Shown here in pieces: positions 34,575 through 47,785 of a DNA stretch of 64,000 bases. The notes below the pieces were generated by a model, which was not told where the DNA came from, made no database searches, and saw nothing but the letters and a program-made list of their open reading frames with translations. Made by a program: the position numbers and the translations under genes. Location of the stretch: assembly GCA_032622095.1 (NCBI GenBank), contig CP136069.1, positions 86,946,958 through 87,010,957 on the forward strand, written 5' to 3'. The stretch's first letter is position 1, and each line of letters begins with the position of its first letter. Source of the DNA: Siphonodentalium dalli (Eukaryota; Mollusca; Scaphopoda; Gadilida; Siphonodentaliidae).

Positions 34575-36700
34575 ATTAAGAAACTGTTAGGTGGACACCC
34601 CCAACGGGGACCCGCTAGACATGTCCCTGTTCACTCATGATTTACACTTTAACGTTCCGGGCCTATACTATTGAATATCACAGTATAACCTATACTATTA
34701 ATAGGACATTAGAAAAAATAAAAACAAAACAAACATACACGAATAGGCCCTTGCAATGTACCATCCTCAGAACACACACGACAATAACGAAAGATCATAC
34801 ATGTGTCGGCCTGTGACCTGTCCGAAAATAATGGGGATATTTTCAAACATTAACAGTCGAAATGCGAAATATATAATCCGCATCTTTGACATTCCACATC
34901 TGTTTTGGTGACACCTCATTGCAGCTTCAATCCACGGCTTTGATACCTGAAATTCTGGTGGGTACCCACACGTGATCGCGGATAGTATTTTTGCGAACCC
35001 CACTGTAGGATGGAATATTTTAAGGTCAACCAAACATATATTTTTCTATCGATACACGTATTCCCCTCCATCAATGGCTGATAATTGTGTCACAAACGAA
35101 CTACCTAACGTCAAAACGTGTCTATTATTTATCATGAAATCGGAAATCACCCAGATTTCCATTAAATGCATCAGTGCGAGAGAAAGATATGATCGCCATC
35201 CCATTGAGGGAACATTCCGCTTTACGAAAGTATGTATATAGTGGATATAGTGGATATCGTTATTCAGCTGGGCGATAAATAGATTCATCTGAGGGAGCTA
35301 TGTTCATTTATCAAAAACTGCATGGTCCGTTTTGGTGATACCTTCCGATTTGGTACACGGGGTGTTGTAAACTCCACCATTCCAACCTAATTACAATATT
35401 CTCGCCGGACGCGATCGCCTAAGACGATCTCCATCTCTGGTGCCGTATAAATTGGAAATTCACAAAAACAAAGCTCCCATCATGAAATATATGAACCTTC
35501 TGAGTTATTTGTTGAGATTCAATAACCCTTAAAACTCACCTTTTGCTCATGAAATGCACGATTGCTTCAAAAAAATTCGAAAAATATTCCCGCTTTTTTG
35601 TACTCCATGCATTATGTTCCAGATTAGGTTGAGTCGTGAAAACATAAGGTTGAGTGTGGCTCGACAAGAATGAGGAATACGAGTTGCATTTCTTGTCCAA
35701 AATCCGAACACTCCATACTCTCCAGATATATAATCACAAGTTATAGTGGACCGAAATCCTTGTCGATGTTACAAAAATGGCAGACAATGCCCCAAGGATT
35801 CCTGATGCTTGAGTCGATAAGTTTAACACGACAAATGCGTGACTCCGTCCACATTGTATCCAAGTAATGACTCGTAATTTCGTAATTTGCCACTTCCGCC
35901 TGTCTTTGTGGTCACAAACTGTATAATTATGTGCGAAATGTCGCCAAAACGGTCTGCTATTCTTTCGATAGGGGTAGGGGGGGGGGGTCAAGTGACCAAT
36001 TTTTAATTGCATGGGGTTTTCATGGACATCTCTATCATTCCATAAATTTATACTCTGGCCACGCTCGTAGATATCACATTCCACCTATTAAAACATGGAC
36101 ACTGTTGATGTGCTAACAGGGAACATTATAACATAACATATTTGTAAGTTAGGGTGGGATTCCGCTTAAATTTCCAAATATAATCGAGATAGGGGTGCTG
36201 ATTAAAACTTCACATCTCTGCTAATAGTTTGACCCATATACCTACGACATACCAACACGAAGAGTAAGTTCACTAAATTGCAACCAGTATCACGGTTTTA
36301 ACGAGCTTGCACTGATAATGGCAGAAGTTGGCTCCTGAAAGTTCCCTATATGCCGCAACAAGTATCACTGTTGTAACGAGCTTCTGCAGATAATGACATA
36401 AGTTGGCCCCCGAAAGTCTGCGATTTGGCATTCGTACGATTTCACCAATAATAAATTATTTCACTGGGAGAACTTTCATGTGATAATACACCAAACATAT
36501 TGTACTATAATTCCATGGATTTGAAAAATTGCCAAAAAACCTGACCGGATTAATTATTTATATAGTGATCAAAATGTTTATTCTCTTATTTCGGCAACAT
36601 TGGTCTTTCGATGTTCACAGCAAGTAAACTGAGTAAAGAATCGCAGATGCCGTAACAGTCCAAGTTTTCAATGGACGCCTTTTGTTCGGATATATAATTC
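34575..36700 (+). repeat. Repeat D-R-E, copy B (contiguous)
   Basis: This copy contains D (34575-36088), R (36102-36447) and E (36448-36695) without interruption, so it shows the ancestral arrangement of copy A. Inside it, about 36328-36445 partly duplicates R text (AGTTGGC(T/C)CC(T/C)GAAAGT twice). No conserved frame. It contains the empty target site used by LINE copy 3 in copy A. Confidence 0.75.
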
Positions 36701-37412
36701 TCCCACCCCCTACACATTTTAGCACAGGCAGCCCGTGTAGGATAGCTGGGTGAGACTTCCCTGTCTCACCCAACACGTGACCAGCTGTCTCAACCCCTCC
36801 CACGTGACTGATTTACCTATTTAATTAAGAGCCGGAACTAATTTAACAATCCGTCATCATATTTTGTGTGAACTAAAACAATGGCGACCAACCAGTTACG
36901 CTTCACGTTTCAAGTAAATAAATACGGACGAATTTGTGGACGCTAATACACATGGAGATAAGTCTCCAACATGATAATCACGTAGATCCTTAAACATAAC
37001 CTCACTTGCAAACGCAGAGTTGCACAAGATGCATTATAAACGACTAAGTGTGCGAACACATTCCATCAAACAGAAGACCCCCAAAGCTAAACTGGCATTA
37101 CTTGCACATTTTGTAACATGTAAACAATACTACAATAGCCGATTCACAAATGACGAACGAAGTAGTTCCACATTCGAACAGTTGTCATCGTTGCAATAAA
37201 TCGTCGAACGCGTCTAACTAACATTTGTCTGGCATATATACACATGTTTCCTTTTCTAATGGTACCGATATGGACATTTCCCATGACAAAAACGATTAGG
37301 CTGGTTGTTTATACGTCATATCAAACGCGCGTTTCTCGGAATTTATGCAGGTGCAACGATGTGACGTATTCATGTCGATTTCACAAGACCATGTCGATTT
37401 CACTCTAACGTA
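36701..37412. other. No gene recognised
   Basis: A small inverted phrase (GGGTGAGAC/GTCTCACCC, 36750-36771) is the only structure noted. Confidence 0.4.
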
Positions 37413-37914
37413 TTAAAGACACGGTTGGCCTTGGCGGTGGGTATCCTGTAAAAATATTTCCACCCGTCAAAAACCGCCACAAACAGAAAGAACGACAAAA
37501 TGTAGACAGACTTTGTCCGTATACAAATAAGAAATATCGCATAAACAGTATGTTATTGTCATATTTTTGACCATTGTTATGTAAACAAAAGCATAAAAAG
37601 TTACTTTTCTGGTGTTTGTTTATATTATGATGGTAAACATAAAGAGCGTTCTTTGTGGGTGAATTCCTGATATGGAACGAATAAAGAGCGTTTATGCCAT
37701 TTGTGTGTGATTAGCCAGCAGCATTGTGTTGTCTTCTGTAACACAATCAGGCTCTTGCTTAGGTAAAATATAGTAAATCTTTATGATAACATGCTGTTTA
37801 CGCGATGGTCATGGTATATATGAACGAAACTGTATGCGTTTTAATGTTTTTCTGTTTACGGTGATTGGAACAAATATGAATATTTTCGACAACTAAGGCC
37901 TCACGTGCCTTTAA
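37413..37914. mobile_element. TTAA-flanked inverted-repeat element F, full copy
   Basis: It starts TTAAAGACACGGTTGGCCTTG and ends AAGGCCTCACGTGCCTTTAA; the ends are imperfect inverted repeats with TTAA borders. Interior phrases (GCATAAACAGTATGTTATTG, AAAGAGCGTT, TTTCTGTTTA) occur in partial copies at 14878-15026 and 54962-55238. Non-coding, about 500 bp. Confidence 0.7.
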
Positions 37915-38083
37915 CCCTGCGCGCACGGATGGCGCGCTTTGTTTTTACAGTATATAGGTATATACCGAAATCATCCCAGATAATCAGATTTCTCCCCAGA
38001 TGTACCGTTACGAAGCTACTGGAATGTGCCAAAGATTTGTATAAAAAAAAATCGGAATGAGGCTCGTGGTTTGGGAGAAAAAT
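37915..38083. other. No gene recognised
   Basis: Short spacer between element F and the next hairpin. Confidence 0.4.
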
Positions 38084-38233
38084 GATCCATCATGACCTGG
38101 GATGTGGGCATAGAAAAATCTCACCCTCGGGGCCAGATATTTGGTCCGGACACTCGGCAAGCCTTGTGTCCGGCCCAAATATCTGGCCCCTCGGGTGAGA
38201 TTTTTCCATCCCACACCCCAGGTCATGATGGAT
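38084..38233. repeat. Long hairpin (inverted repeat, about 70-bp arms)
   Basis: ATCCATCATGACCTGGG...AATCTCACCC...GGGGCCAGATATTTGG is mirrored by the right arm to CCAGGTCATGATGGAT, with a loop of about 12 bases near 38150-38163. Probably a small palindromic MITE. Confidence 0.8.
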
Positions 38234-38869
38234 AATATTAATCTCAGTCGTCATAATTCATCATTATCATCTTAGTCGTGGACATCTTCATTCTCGTCAT
38301 CATTTATTGTCGTTATAAAGTGTATTTTGTCATTAGACTACATATGTATACCAAATCCTTTATGTCAACAAAAGCTTGGGATATTGACTCTACAAACAAG
38401 GTTACATCTTTAATGAATACATTTCGAACAACATAAGAGAGCTAAATGTATTGCAAACGCTTACGATACACGTCATTTAAAGAATAGTTCAACGCAATGA
38501 TGAGAAATGTGTTCGCGCCGTGCGTCACATAAACGCATGCGTTCAACGCATTTATGTGAAAGCATCTTAAAATAATCATATAATCTACACAGACGACTGT
38601 GATGTGCATGCTGTTTCGTGGTGTTCACAGAGAGATGCACAATGAGAATAACCTTTGAATAGGGTATCTCATTCTATATTTAGCCCAAGCTGGGCAAGTC
38701 CCAAAATATACGCTCACCATTTTTTATTTCGAACTTCGAAGTGAAGATTTTAAAATCAAAAATACATATAGCATTGTTAACATGCAGGTAATGTGCCATT
38801 GTACAGACCCCAATCGACACGTAAGGGCAGAGAAGTGCACTACATTAAATACAATTTTTTTTCAACATA
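38234..38869. other. No gene recognised
   Basis: It starts with a TCATC-rich tract similar to 34262-34330; otherwise featureless. Confidence 0.4.
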
Positions 38870-39125
38870 TACCCGCGCAAATACGCACATAATCGACCTA
38901 TAGGTTCATATTGCATTTTTTAATTATAAAATAAGCAGACAATGGACTCATATCCGTTCCAGTGAAAACACATTTTGAAGAGCGTACACCTGATAAGTCG
39001 TGAGTTGGTTTATTCGTGTCATTGTCCGCACATAATGAGCCTATAAAGTCATTGTGAGTCGATAATGTGACTTAAACGAACGCTCTCATTTTCAGTTCAA
39101 TATCAACTCAACATAATTATCGACA
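38870..39125 (-). repeat. Interspersed repeat G, copy 2
   Basis: Reverse complement of 17143-17450: CCCGCGCAAATACGCACATAA, AAGTCGTGAGTTGG and TGAGTCGATAATGTGAC. Confidence 0.6.
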
Positions 39126-40916
39126 TAAAACGAATTCTATTATAAGCAGAAAATGTGCGTGACCTCAGCATCAGTGGAACTTGGCGGGTGGTGATTCTTA
39201 CGTTTATTTTGTTATGAGTTGCCATATGAAAATCAAATAATCGACAACTAGCCCAGCAGCCGCATCGGACAACCCTTCGAATTATGGTCTGGCCAAAGTC
39301 TGGTATATAGCTGAAGCGGTGATACGTTGAACCACTGCATATAGCAGCCTTCCGGTACATTGCCACAGTGAGACAGGCGTGAACAGTACAAAATTGAAAC
39401 AGTGATGAAGACGAAATGCAAACAGACATGACACGAAAGAAACATACATGAAATACAGAAGACACAACTGGACACCAGATAAATTCCCCACGTGATACGG
39501 CCGCCCTTGTACCTCCGTGGAGGACTCCGACACCACACCACGGAATTGACCCCACGGCAAACAGGGTGCCACATTAGGGGATTCTTACCCCTCGCAGTGG
39601 GGCGGTAGGCATATTCTACCCCAGGCCCACACTGGGCCAGTATGCGAAGACGATCCGGCTGCATATTTTAGAACAACATTTTGGAGTGGTAGAGTTCCTT
39701 GGTGATGTTATGGAGCGTCTTGTCCCAGTAAAATGGCTGGTGTGTACACCCAAAGCTAAATGACCAATAATCATTTGGTCAAATAAGCAAATTATCAGGG
39801 CAGTCGGAAGATCCGACTGCATATTTTAGGATATGCCCTGTAAATAGCCTTGCCAAAACTGGTTTGTTGGGGTTACGGTAGTTGCATGGAATTTACCACT
39901 TTATTTCTATACATGTAGAGGATCCTTACCCTCGGGATCATCAAATATACATACAAATTATTATTGGTCAATGCAAAATAAAGGTTGTAACTCCCCGAAA
40001 AACGGGGTTAGGTCGAATGAACAAAACAAAAGCTATTCAGCGATATAAATTCACAACTTAGTAATTTTACTCAGATATAAACAATTGAGTCAAGAATGCC
40101 ATTTTAAAACCGATTTTATCAATTATCGCTTTCACTTCGGTGTTTTATTTACATAGATTTAATGTCGGCTTCGCATGTATCTTTTATTTATACTGAAAGT
40201 TAAGGCTGCATTTGCCGATATATCCCCTGCATATACTGGTCATTTTCGCGTTAACACTTTCGTTTCATTTCTTTCAAACGATAACTAACATTTTGTAGTC
40301 TGTTTGGTTTTGCGGCCTGCAACAAATAATTTTTAACTCTTCTGGTGGAGTTAAAGGAGGGAATTCCTCCAATAGAAAGAAACTAGATATGCCCCTACAG
40401 ACAGAAAAACCACTACGACTCCACGCGTAACTGATGCCATGAAAGTGCGTCTCCAATTCAAGTTATATGAAGAGCTGCGTGAACTGGAAAAACGACTGGA
40501 GAGGAAGCTGCACTAGGACAAGGCCTAGTGAGTTAGGCTTTTTAATTATAATTGAGAGATACGAGTATATCACTGTGTGACTATTGTGATCCTACTTTTC
40601 AGAACCGTAAATATATTTTAATGTGTAAATATCTTCTATAAGACAGAATAAATGGAAGTAGACATATGCCATGTTATATTGAATACATGCTATAATTATA
40701 CTGTATCTAACAATTTCTTTTTCGTTTTATCGTCTGCCACCTATTTTTCACTTCGGTATTTTTTCTTATTTGCAAATTGCAATGTGCTCAAGACCAAATT
40801 GACATGTTCACAATATTCACGCACGTAATTTGTATTTCAAACTGTCATACCAGACGGCTCCGTGCATAAACATTGAATATGTTTCTCGGATCTCTGACCA
40901 ACCAAAGACGCTGTTT
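39126..40916. other. No gene recognised
   Basis: Overlapping minus-strand frames at 39103-39664 are Cys-rich but show no domain. A duplicated phrase GATCCG(G/A)CTGCATATTTTAG occurs at 39650 and 39809. A short plus-strand frame at about 40438-40517 would encode a Lys/Arg/Glu-rich helical peptide (YEELRELEKRLERKL), too short to call a gene. Confidence 0.35.
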
Positions 40917-41317
40917 CTAACTGGATGCGGAACATGAAACTTTACTTGCTGGTGTATATTTCACACCCAGAATACAACAGAATTCAGATGCTGCCGAGAA
41001 ATGGAGAAGGTCAGCTAAGATTGACGAAGTTGATCGTGTGTTGGCGAAACAATCCTGCATCGCAGACTCTGGTGCATTAAATAGATTTGTTTCTGAACCC
41101 GAGGGTGTTGGAATCCCAACAGCATTACCTAAAAACATATGTGGGACCTCACCACAAGAGATATAGACATGTTGCGTATCGACAGTTTGTTAGATTGTGC
41201 TGGGGATTTTGCGGGAAAGTCATCAGAGTCCCTGTTCCTGTGTGCGTCGAATCTTCTGTAAGAGCCAGATTTCCCATTGACGCTTACACTGGATTCCGAT
41301 TGACAGTCTTGGACTGA
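40917..41317 (+). pseudogene. P2X7-like cytoplasmic-domain fragment, frameshifted
   Basis: The plus-strand frame from about 41087 has FLNPRVLESQQHYL, then RYRHVAYRQFVRLCWG, VIRVPVPVCVESSVRARFP and DAYTGFR, followed by TGA at 41315-41317. This pattern (cysteine segment, NPxVL, R-x2-AYRQF, IPSC-like, IRxxFP, YTGF) is that of the cytoplasmic P2X7 C-terminal-like domain, which in animals also occurs as stand-alone proteins. The preceding cysteine segment (KQSCIADSGALNRFV, from about 41047) is in a different frame, so a frameshift lies near 41085. Zinc-site cysteines upstream are not seen. I judge it a decayed fragment rather than an active gene. Confidence 0.45.
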
Positions 41318-41659
41318 TCCACAGAGATAACAATTAAAAATTGCTTAAAGTGCCCAAAGTTTGTCATTCACAACATGTGATAATAGAATTAAGATGCTGC
41401 AGAGAAATTGGGAGTTTTGTTTAAAGTGGAAATGTTATAACTTAAATTTTCAAACTTATAATATGGTTCCAGTATGAGTCTGTATGACAGCATATTTTTT
41501 AACATCATGATTACGCAAATAATCAGCTTTATACTTGAAGCAATCGCCAAAAATAGATTGGGGGTTTCCCTACGTTGCTATGGTTTTTTATGCTAATTAG
41601 GGAATGTTGCATTTTCACAATTATGCCGTATTATATGGTTTTCATAACTTTATAGAACT
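41318..41659. other. No gene recognised
   Basis: AT-rich, no supported feature. Confidence 0.4.
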
Positions 41660-42000
41660 GACGTATTGATTACTGATACACGTTAATCCTACTGTATAGA
41701 TAATATATTCTTTAATAGTTTATAATGTTTGATAGATGTCGGAACTATTTTCTCTCATTCACATAATATCCATGCACGATAGAGATTACACTATCTTGAC
41801 TATTATGGAAACAAGTAATTCCTTTTGGCAATCTCACATTACTTAAAAAAATTCAGATATAACTCATTTATTGATTACATACAAGTTAATCCTATTCTTT
41901 AATAGTTTAAAGTTTCATAGATGTCAGAACTATTCTCTCATTCACATAATATCCATCGCGATAGAGATTACGCCATCTTGATTATTGTACAAACAATTAT
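41660..42000. repeat. Tandem duplication, about 205-bp unit
   Basis: ATTGATTAC(T/A), GTTAATCCTA, TTCTTTAATAGTTTA, CTCATTCACATAATATCCAT and CGATAGAGATTAC occur twice in order. Non-coding. Confidence 0.75.
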
Positions 42001-42481
42001 GTAATTAAATATGGCAAACATATATTCCAAAATTACTTTGATTACGAAATTAAATTCCCCACCCTCCAGGGGGGGGGGGGGGGGTCATTCACTTTTTTCC
42101 ATACAGTAGGCCGGGGTGGGTGGGTGGTTCAACCGCGAAAAAGGTCATTTTTTTCCAAGTGGCCTGAGTGGTCACATGTTTTTCCTCTTACAACATTTCT
42201 GCAATATAATTGCCTCAAAGTGTTCAGCACCATTGTTGTATGTGTGACACTTAGGTCAGGGCTTAGGGGGGGGGGGTAGTTAGTGTGGATATAGGCATAA
42301 TGTTTCTCAGAAATCCCGGTTACAAACCAACACTCACAATTACGTCTTTTGCATCAGATCACATTGTCAAGTACCAACGCCACTGGTTCAAGATGAAAAT
42401 GGACAGTTATGACACCCATGATTAAAGTAAATACAAATGAATAAAGCTATTCATTTATATCATTAATGTTTACTCATTAGG
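42001..42481. other. G-homopolymer-rich spacer
   Basis: G runs at about 42068-42084 and 42266-42275. No gene is supported. Confidence 0.4.
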
Positions 42482-42954
42482 ACAGCCCTGTGAATTAGCC
42501 TAGGCAATAGGCAATGCCTAGGTAAAAGCAGAGGCAAAATCAGTTTGCCTAGGCAATTATATTGCCTAGGTGAAACAAGTTCATTGGGTTACTAAAATTG
42601 ATTTGTGTCTATCAGAAATAGAACCTCTTTAGCCAAAATAACTTCCTTAAATCACTCTTTACATATATTGTCCTAAAATTGTTTCCATGGCACTGGGCCA
42701 TTAACTAGCTACCCATAAGGGCACTAGTTTTGGAGATGATTTGTGGAATGTAGGCCTATATATATGATGAGTAGTGGCCTGGAAATGTTCTCCAAAATAA
42801 CTAAGCATTTCAGGTTATTATTGAATCATATTGATTTGAAATGGCAATATTGTTGCAAAATTTCCAAGGTAAAATCTGTTTTTGCCTAGGCCGATTTCTT
42901 TCACCTAGGCAAAAATATTGCTTGGGCAAATTTTCCTTAATTCCCAGGGCTATT
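42482..42954. mobile_element. Terminal-inverted-repeat element rich in CCTAGG palindromes
   Basis: Ends are AGCCCTGTGAATTA and TTAATTCCCAGGGCT (inverted repeats). Near both ends the palindromic word TTGCCTAGGCAA or variants recur (42497-42556 and 42882-42925). ATTAG occurs close to both outer edges, but a clean target duplication could not be established. Non-coding; superfamily unknown. Confidence 0.55.
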
Positions 42955-45900
42955 AGTGTGGATACACACATGCATGTAATATCTGTATGTAAAATACATG
43001 TATTTTACATGGCCACACCAATAATTGACAACATTAGTCACCTGCGCTCAAGAGGTTCATTGTTAACAGGCCAGACAAGTGAGTAGTGATAAGCGAAGTA
43101 AAACTTCTGCTATCAGGACATTTAAGGCCAATCCAAAACATTACGGATGCGGAAATTAGCCAAGTCTATATGTGATATCTGGCATTTTATTAATGCACAA
43201 ACAACAGAAGCGACACGTCTGGAATATACAGGCTTGACATTGAACAATTTCTACCATGATGCTTGTTTGGCGTGGGGTCGCGAAAGCTTCAAATCGCCAA
43301 GGGACTTAATTGAATGCATCGGTCGGAATAAACTGGGAAAAATGGTACAATATAATATGTTTTAGTTGAATAGCTCAGAGTTAGCCACACCGCCTGGTAG
43401 CTTTCGGGATCACAAATAGCCCCAAGTTGGTGGAAATCCTGATCCACCACTGCTATGAATATCAAGAGAGGATTGGTAATTATTTAAATAGAACGTCCAC
43501 CATCTGGGTTATCACATGAACACATATTTTAAGTGGCCTGGTGACTCGGTCTAAGGTAGCGGTTTATCTATATTCCGAATTAATTGGAACTAGAACCAAG
43601 TGCAGTCAACACGTCGGCAATGATTGGGTTGTCAGTGGACACATATTGCATTGTCTGTATGATCCATGTAAAACGCCAAATACACGATAATTACATAGAT
43701 TACATGCATGTGTGTATCCACCCTTAGACCTGATCAGACAGCATAAGAGGCAAAACATGGAAATCCCATCATGCTAGAAAGTATTGAATGCTATTTAAAG
43801 CCACATCCAGATTTTTTAGTTTAATTTATTGTTTGTTTGTTTTTTGGACACAATTTCACATCAAGGCCATATGAATGCTGATCAATCTGTTAAACGCCAT
43901 GTTGTCAGATGGTATAAGATCGTGTGGGTCCATTACTATTTAGCATAAATGTTTTGCCTAAATTTGTATTTTCTATTTTCGATACAGTTGTATTTAAAGT
44001 GATTACAGACAAGCATTGGAAATATGGTAAAATGTTCATATAACTTGTTTACAAGTCATGAATCAATTGATAAACAAAAACAAACAGGATAACAATGGGT
44101 GCTGCAGGTTTATACGATTCTTATCTGTTCTCAGACTTTATAACTGAAACAAATACCAAGCCTAAATGGTGTGAGACTACAGATTTTTAGGTAAAACGTG
44201 GGTGGATACCCCGCATGAAATTGGGGGAAAAAATCCTTCAAATACGGGGGTGGTGGGTACCCAATAGGCGAGGGAAAAAAATTCAGCCTACTGTCATGGC
44301 ACTTTTTTCCGACCCCCCCCCTGCACCCTCCCTCCCTATTTTTCTATTAGCAGCTTGAGATATGTGCTACATCTCACACTGCTTTTAAAAATTCAGATCT
44401 TGCTATCAATATCATAGATTGTTAGTTGTTATCGTTGATATGATATTCATATAATTTGTTATTTGGTGCTAGAGATGTTAATGATTCATAGTTGTAGATG
44501 TTACATGGGTGCGAGAGGCGGTTATTGTCCCCACCTTCTTGACAGTATTTTGTTCACGTTAATTATTGGTTGTCTATATTACTATAATATAATCAAAAGC
44601 CCATTTGAATATGAACCAGTGTTAAGTTATCATTGAACAAGTTTTCCTTAAGTGCCCCCTTAACTCCTGGTATAAAGGCATATCAGATTCTAGGAGCATA
44701 ACAGAAGTTCGTGTCACAGTTTACATGACTGGAGCCATTAAACAGAGACTTGTTCCAAAACCAAATCGTGGTCATCAAAATCATCCGATTACAGTACAAT
44801 TTCATTTATTTCTGCTGGTTTTTATTCTTCCGACGATGTTTTGACGGCCCGAACACCTTTTGATGCCTTTGTCGTTGACGACCGGCCCTGCATGTTAGAT
44901 GTTTTGACAGATAATTCACCATTGCAACATTGATTGAATTGCATCAAAATTACTCTTGAGTGTCTTATGATTATCATATATGTGTATCACTGTAGTCTGT
45001 ACTTAATAAACTGTACTTAATATTTTTCACTGTCAAAAATGTGAACCTGCTCATTCCTAAATAATTTCAATCATCCCATTTTCAAGAAAACGACGAAAAA
45101 AGAGGTGCAGTAACCAATTTATAAACAATAATGTGCAAAAATAGAATAATATTCAAGTTATGGGCTCTAATCCGAAAATAATTTATCTGATTTCATCGCA
45201 CTGTTAAGTGTTACTTACTGTTACTCTGGACATTACCGTCCCTGTATATTAGACACCCAAAAGTGTTAATTATCAAATGCCATGATCGTACTTTTCTATT
45301 TCTTTTTAGTTTTGCATTTTGATCCAGATTAAAATTGGATGCTTGGCACCTTGGATACAACATTTTGCGTCACTTTGTTGAACCTATGCGAATGGTATGT
45401 AGGTCGATTATTAACCTATTTGCACAAGGATGTTTTGGCTAAACATATCAGCGGCAGAGTTGTTGTTCCCTATAATGTTGGTCGTGATTATCTAAATTTA
45501 ATTGAAATGTTTATCCAATGATAAACAAGATTGTTTATCTGGCCCGAGATGCATGTATCACATACTGAATGAACAACTTAGTGAACGTAATAAATCACTA
45601 AATTTTTTGGCCATGAGAATAAAAATGGACTTTTGACATTTCTGGAAACTCCAAACATATCCGTGTATGGTCGATGACCCCTGGTAGCGATACTTATACG
45701 TATACCAAACGTCGTGTAAAGCCGATGACCCTTTAGTCTTGATTGATAGCCGTCTTGTTCCAATAGTATGCTTGGAGTCAGGTCCGTCCTGGTTAATGAC
45801 CCCTGTGGTCGTTGTGGGTTTTTCATCAAGAAGAGTTGTCTCTCTCTCTCTGTCTCGGAACTTCTGGGCCAGAATAGTCTACTATCAGTTGCGATTGTTA

Positions 45901-46654
45901 AAAACCATGACACAGCAGGAAGATAAAATCCCTCTGAATAATAGTAGATTATACTATACTTCTAAAATATACTATCTATAAATTCTGGATATAAAGTACG
46001 TCCTCGGAAATCACGACTATCAGGTGAAATTGTACGGATCGTCTGCAACTTGGTCTGATAAACACCGATTTTCTTATGTCTAAAACGCCTGTATTTTTAC
46101 ATATTGCTATGCACATGATGTAAGAAAGGTCCACAATAACTTACATAGCACCAAACATGAGTTTTTCGGCTGTTTATTAAAATTATTGGCGAAAGACATA
46201 ATTATGTGGTGTACGCCGAATTGCAGGAGCACTGTCGTGCAAATTGCAATTCGCATGTTTTGTTACTGTACGGCATATTGCAAGCCCCAAAGAATATCTG
46301 CCAATTGTAGGCAAATAATTGGGACAATAGTTTGCTTTCCAGCTCATTGGAACACCACGTGTATGCCAATTCAATGGTGACTTATTTTTTAGCTTTAAAA
46401 TCACATCAGAGGGAGCTATCTAACAGAATTCTAGTTGGCATGATAAATTTGAAGGTCCTCTTTGAAATTTAACACAAACTATCATATTTGGCGATGGTTA
46501 TCATACATATTTCCCCGAAACGCCAAACATTGAAATGAGCATAACTTATTATAGACCTCCCATTAACTAATGTTCGAAGTCAATTTTAGTTTACACCAAG
46601 TATGAATTCATACACCAGCACTGGTTAGTAACTGCACGCCAACAATGGTTTAAC
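42955..46654. other. Long AT-rich stretch, no gene recognised
   Basis: I examined both strands and found no domain, no RNA gene and no convincing splice-delimited exon. C/G homopolymers occur near 44316-44324. Short frames (for example at 43147-43365 and 45339-45521) are unrecognised and may be chance. Confidence 0.35.
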
Positions 46655-47785
46655 AAGAAATCCATAGTAAGAAATGGTAACGCCACCAATATCATATTAT
46701 TAGCCATAAATATAAATTATAATATAAAATATATTGGTTACACGAATGCACCGCACCACCTCAGAATTCAGTTAAAGGTACTCAATCCGATAAAACTCCT
46801 CTCAATTACTATTTCAATGGCTTCGGGGGTCAAAAATATCTGATTCGAGTCGAGGAAGTCACCCATCAAAGCTCAGATTTGTTAGATATCGATTTTAGAA
46901 ATCTATCATTTTTCATTATCGGGAATACTTTCTGGCCCAGATCTCAGGCAAAATTGCGTTATTATTAACACTTGATTTTAGAGTTATCCATCCTTGTCTG
47001 TTTGAATAGAGTTTTTGTGTACAAATCTCGAGCAGGATACGAAATTGACGGCAATCATTAGTACTCATCTCGAGAACATAACAAATTTCAAAAATCAATA
47101 TCTAATAACTCTGAGCTTTGTTTGATGGGTTCCTCGACTCGAATCAAATATTTTTTACTCCCAAAGCCAAAGAAATAGTAATATAGGACCCTCTGATCGG
47201 ATTGTTGTTGTTGGAATCTGTTGAGATGGGGACCCTCTGTTCGGATTGAGTACCTTTAAAACAACTAATCCTTCAAATTATTACAAAAAACTACGGCTTA
47301 TAACTGCAGGGTTTTCATTCACCAAACCAGAAAGCTTCTAAATGCGGATACAAAATTGGGTTCCCGCCATAAAATCTTCAAGTGTGCATGGCCCAGCCAT
47401 TGTTCATACCTAAACATCGAACGCAATTAACGCGGTCATAATAGTTACATACTGCAACTATAAGACATCCAGCGAATACACACCCCACGAAAACCCGAAT
47501 TGTGTTGTCCTGCGAGATATCCCATCGCTATAGCTCAATTTGACACGGCCAGATTAGCCTTTCTGCAATATCCTAAAACAATAAAGCTTCTCAAATCATC
47601 GGCATAGTCAATAGAACTTTCACGAACTTGGACATTCCAACTACAGCCTTTACTGGACTCGGGGTCGCAGTACAAATTTAACGCGTCCCAAAATAACCGG
47701 AAAAACCAATTATCTATTTATAAAATCCCCATAGGTCCACAGATTTCTAAAATTTGCCCAACAGTATACACCGGTGGGGTTAATA
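46655..47785. mobile_element. Element C, copy 2, interrupted by a MITE
   Basis: It begins ACAAGAAATCCATAGTAAG and GGTAACGCCACCAATAT. After the family A insertion it resumes with CTAATCCTTCAAATTATTAC, as at 30105 in copy 1. ACACCGGTGG near 47770 marks the right side seen in other copies; the exact end was not found. Confidence 0.55.
46772..47259. mobile_element. TTAA-flanked long-arm MITE, family A, copy 6
   Basis: Complete with TTAA at both ends; same orientation as copies 1 and 2. It lies within element C copy 2. Confidence 0.8.

Noticed and set aside
39103-39664. Overlapping Cys-rich minus-strand frames up to 150 codons
   Set aside because: Three competing frames, no domain and no splice or promoter context.
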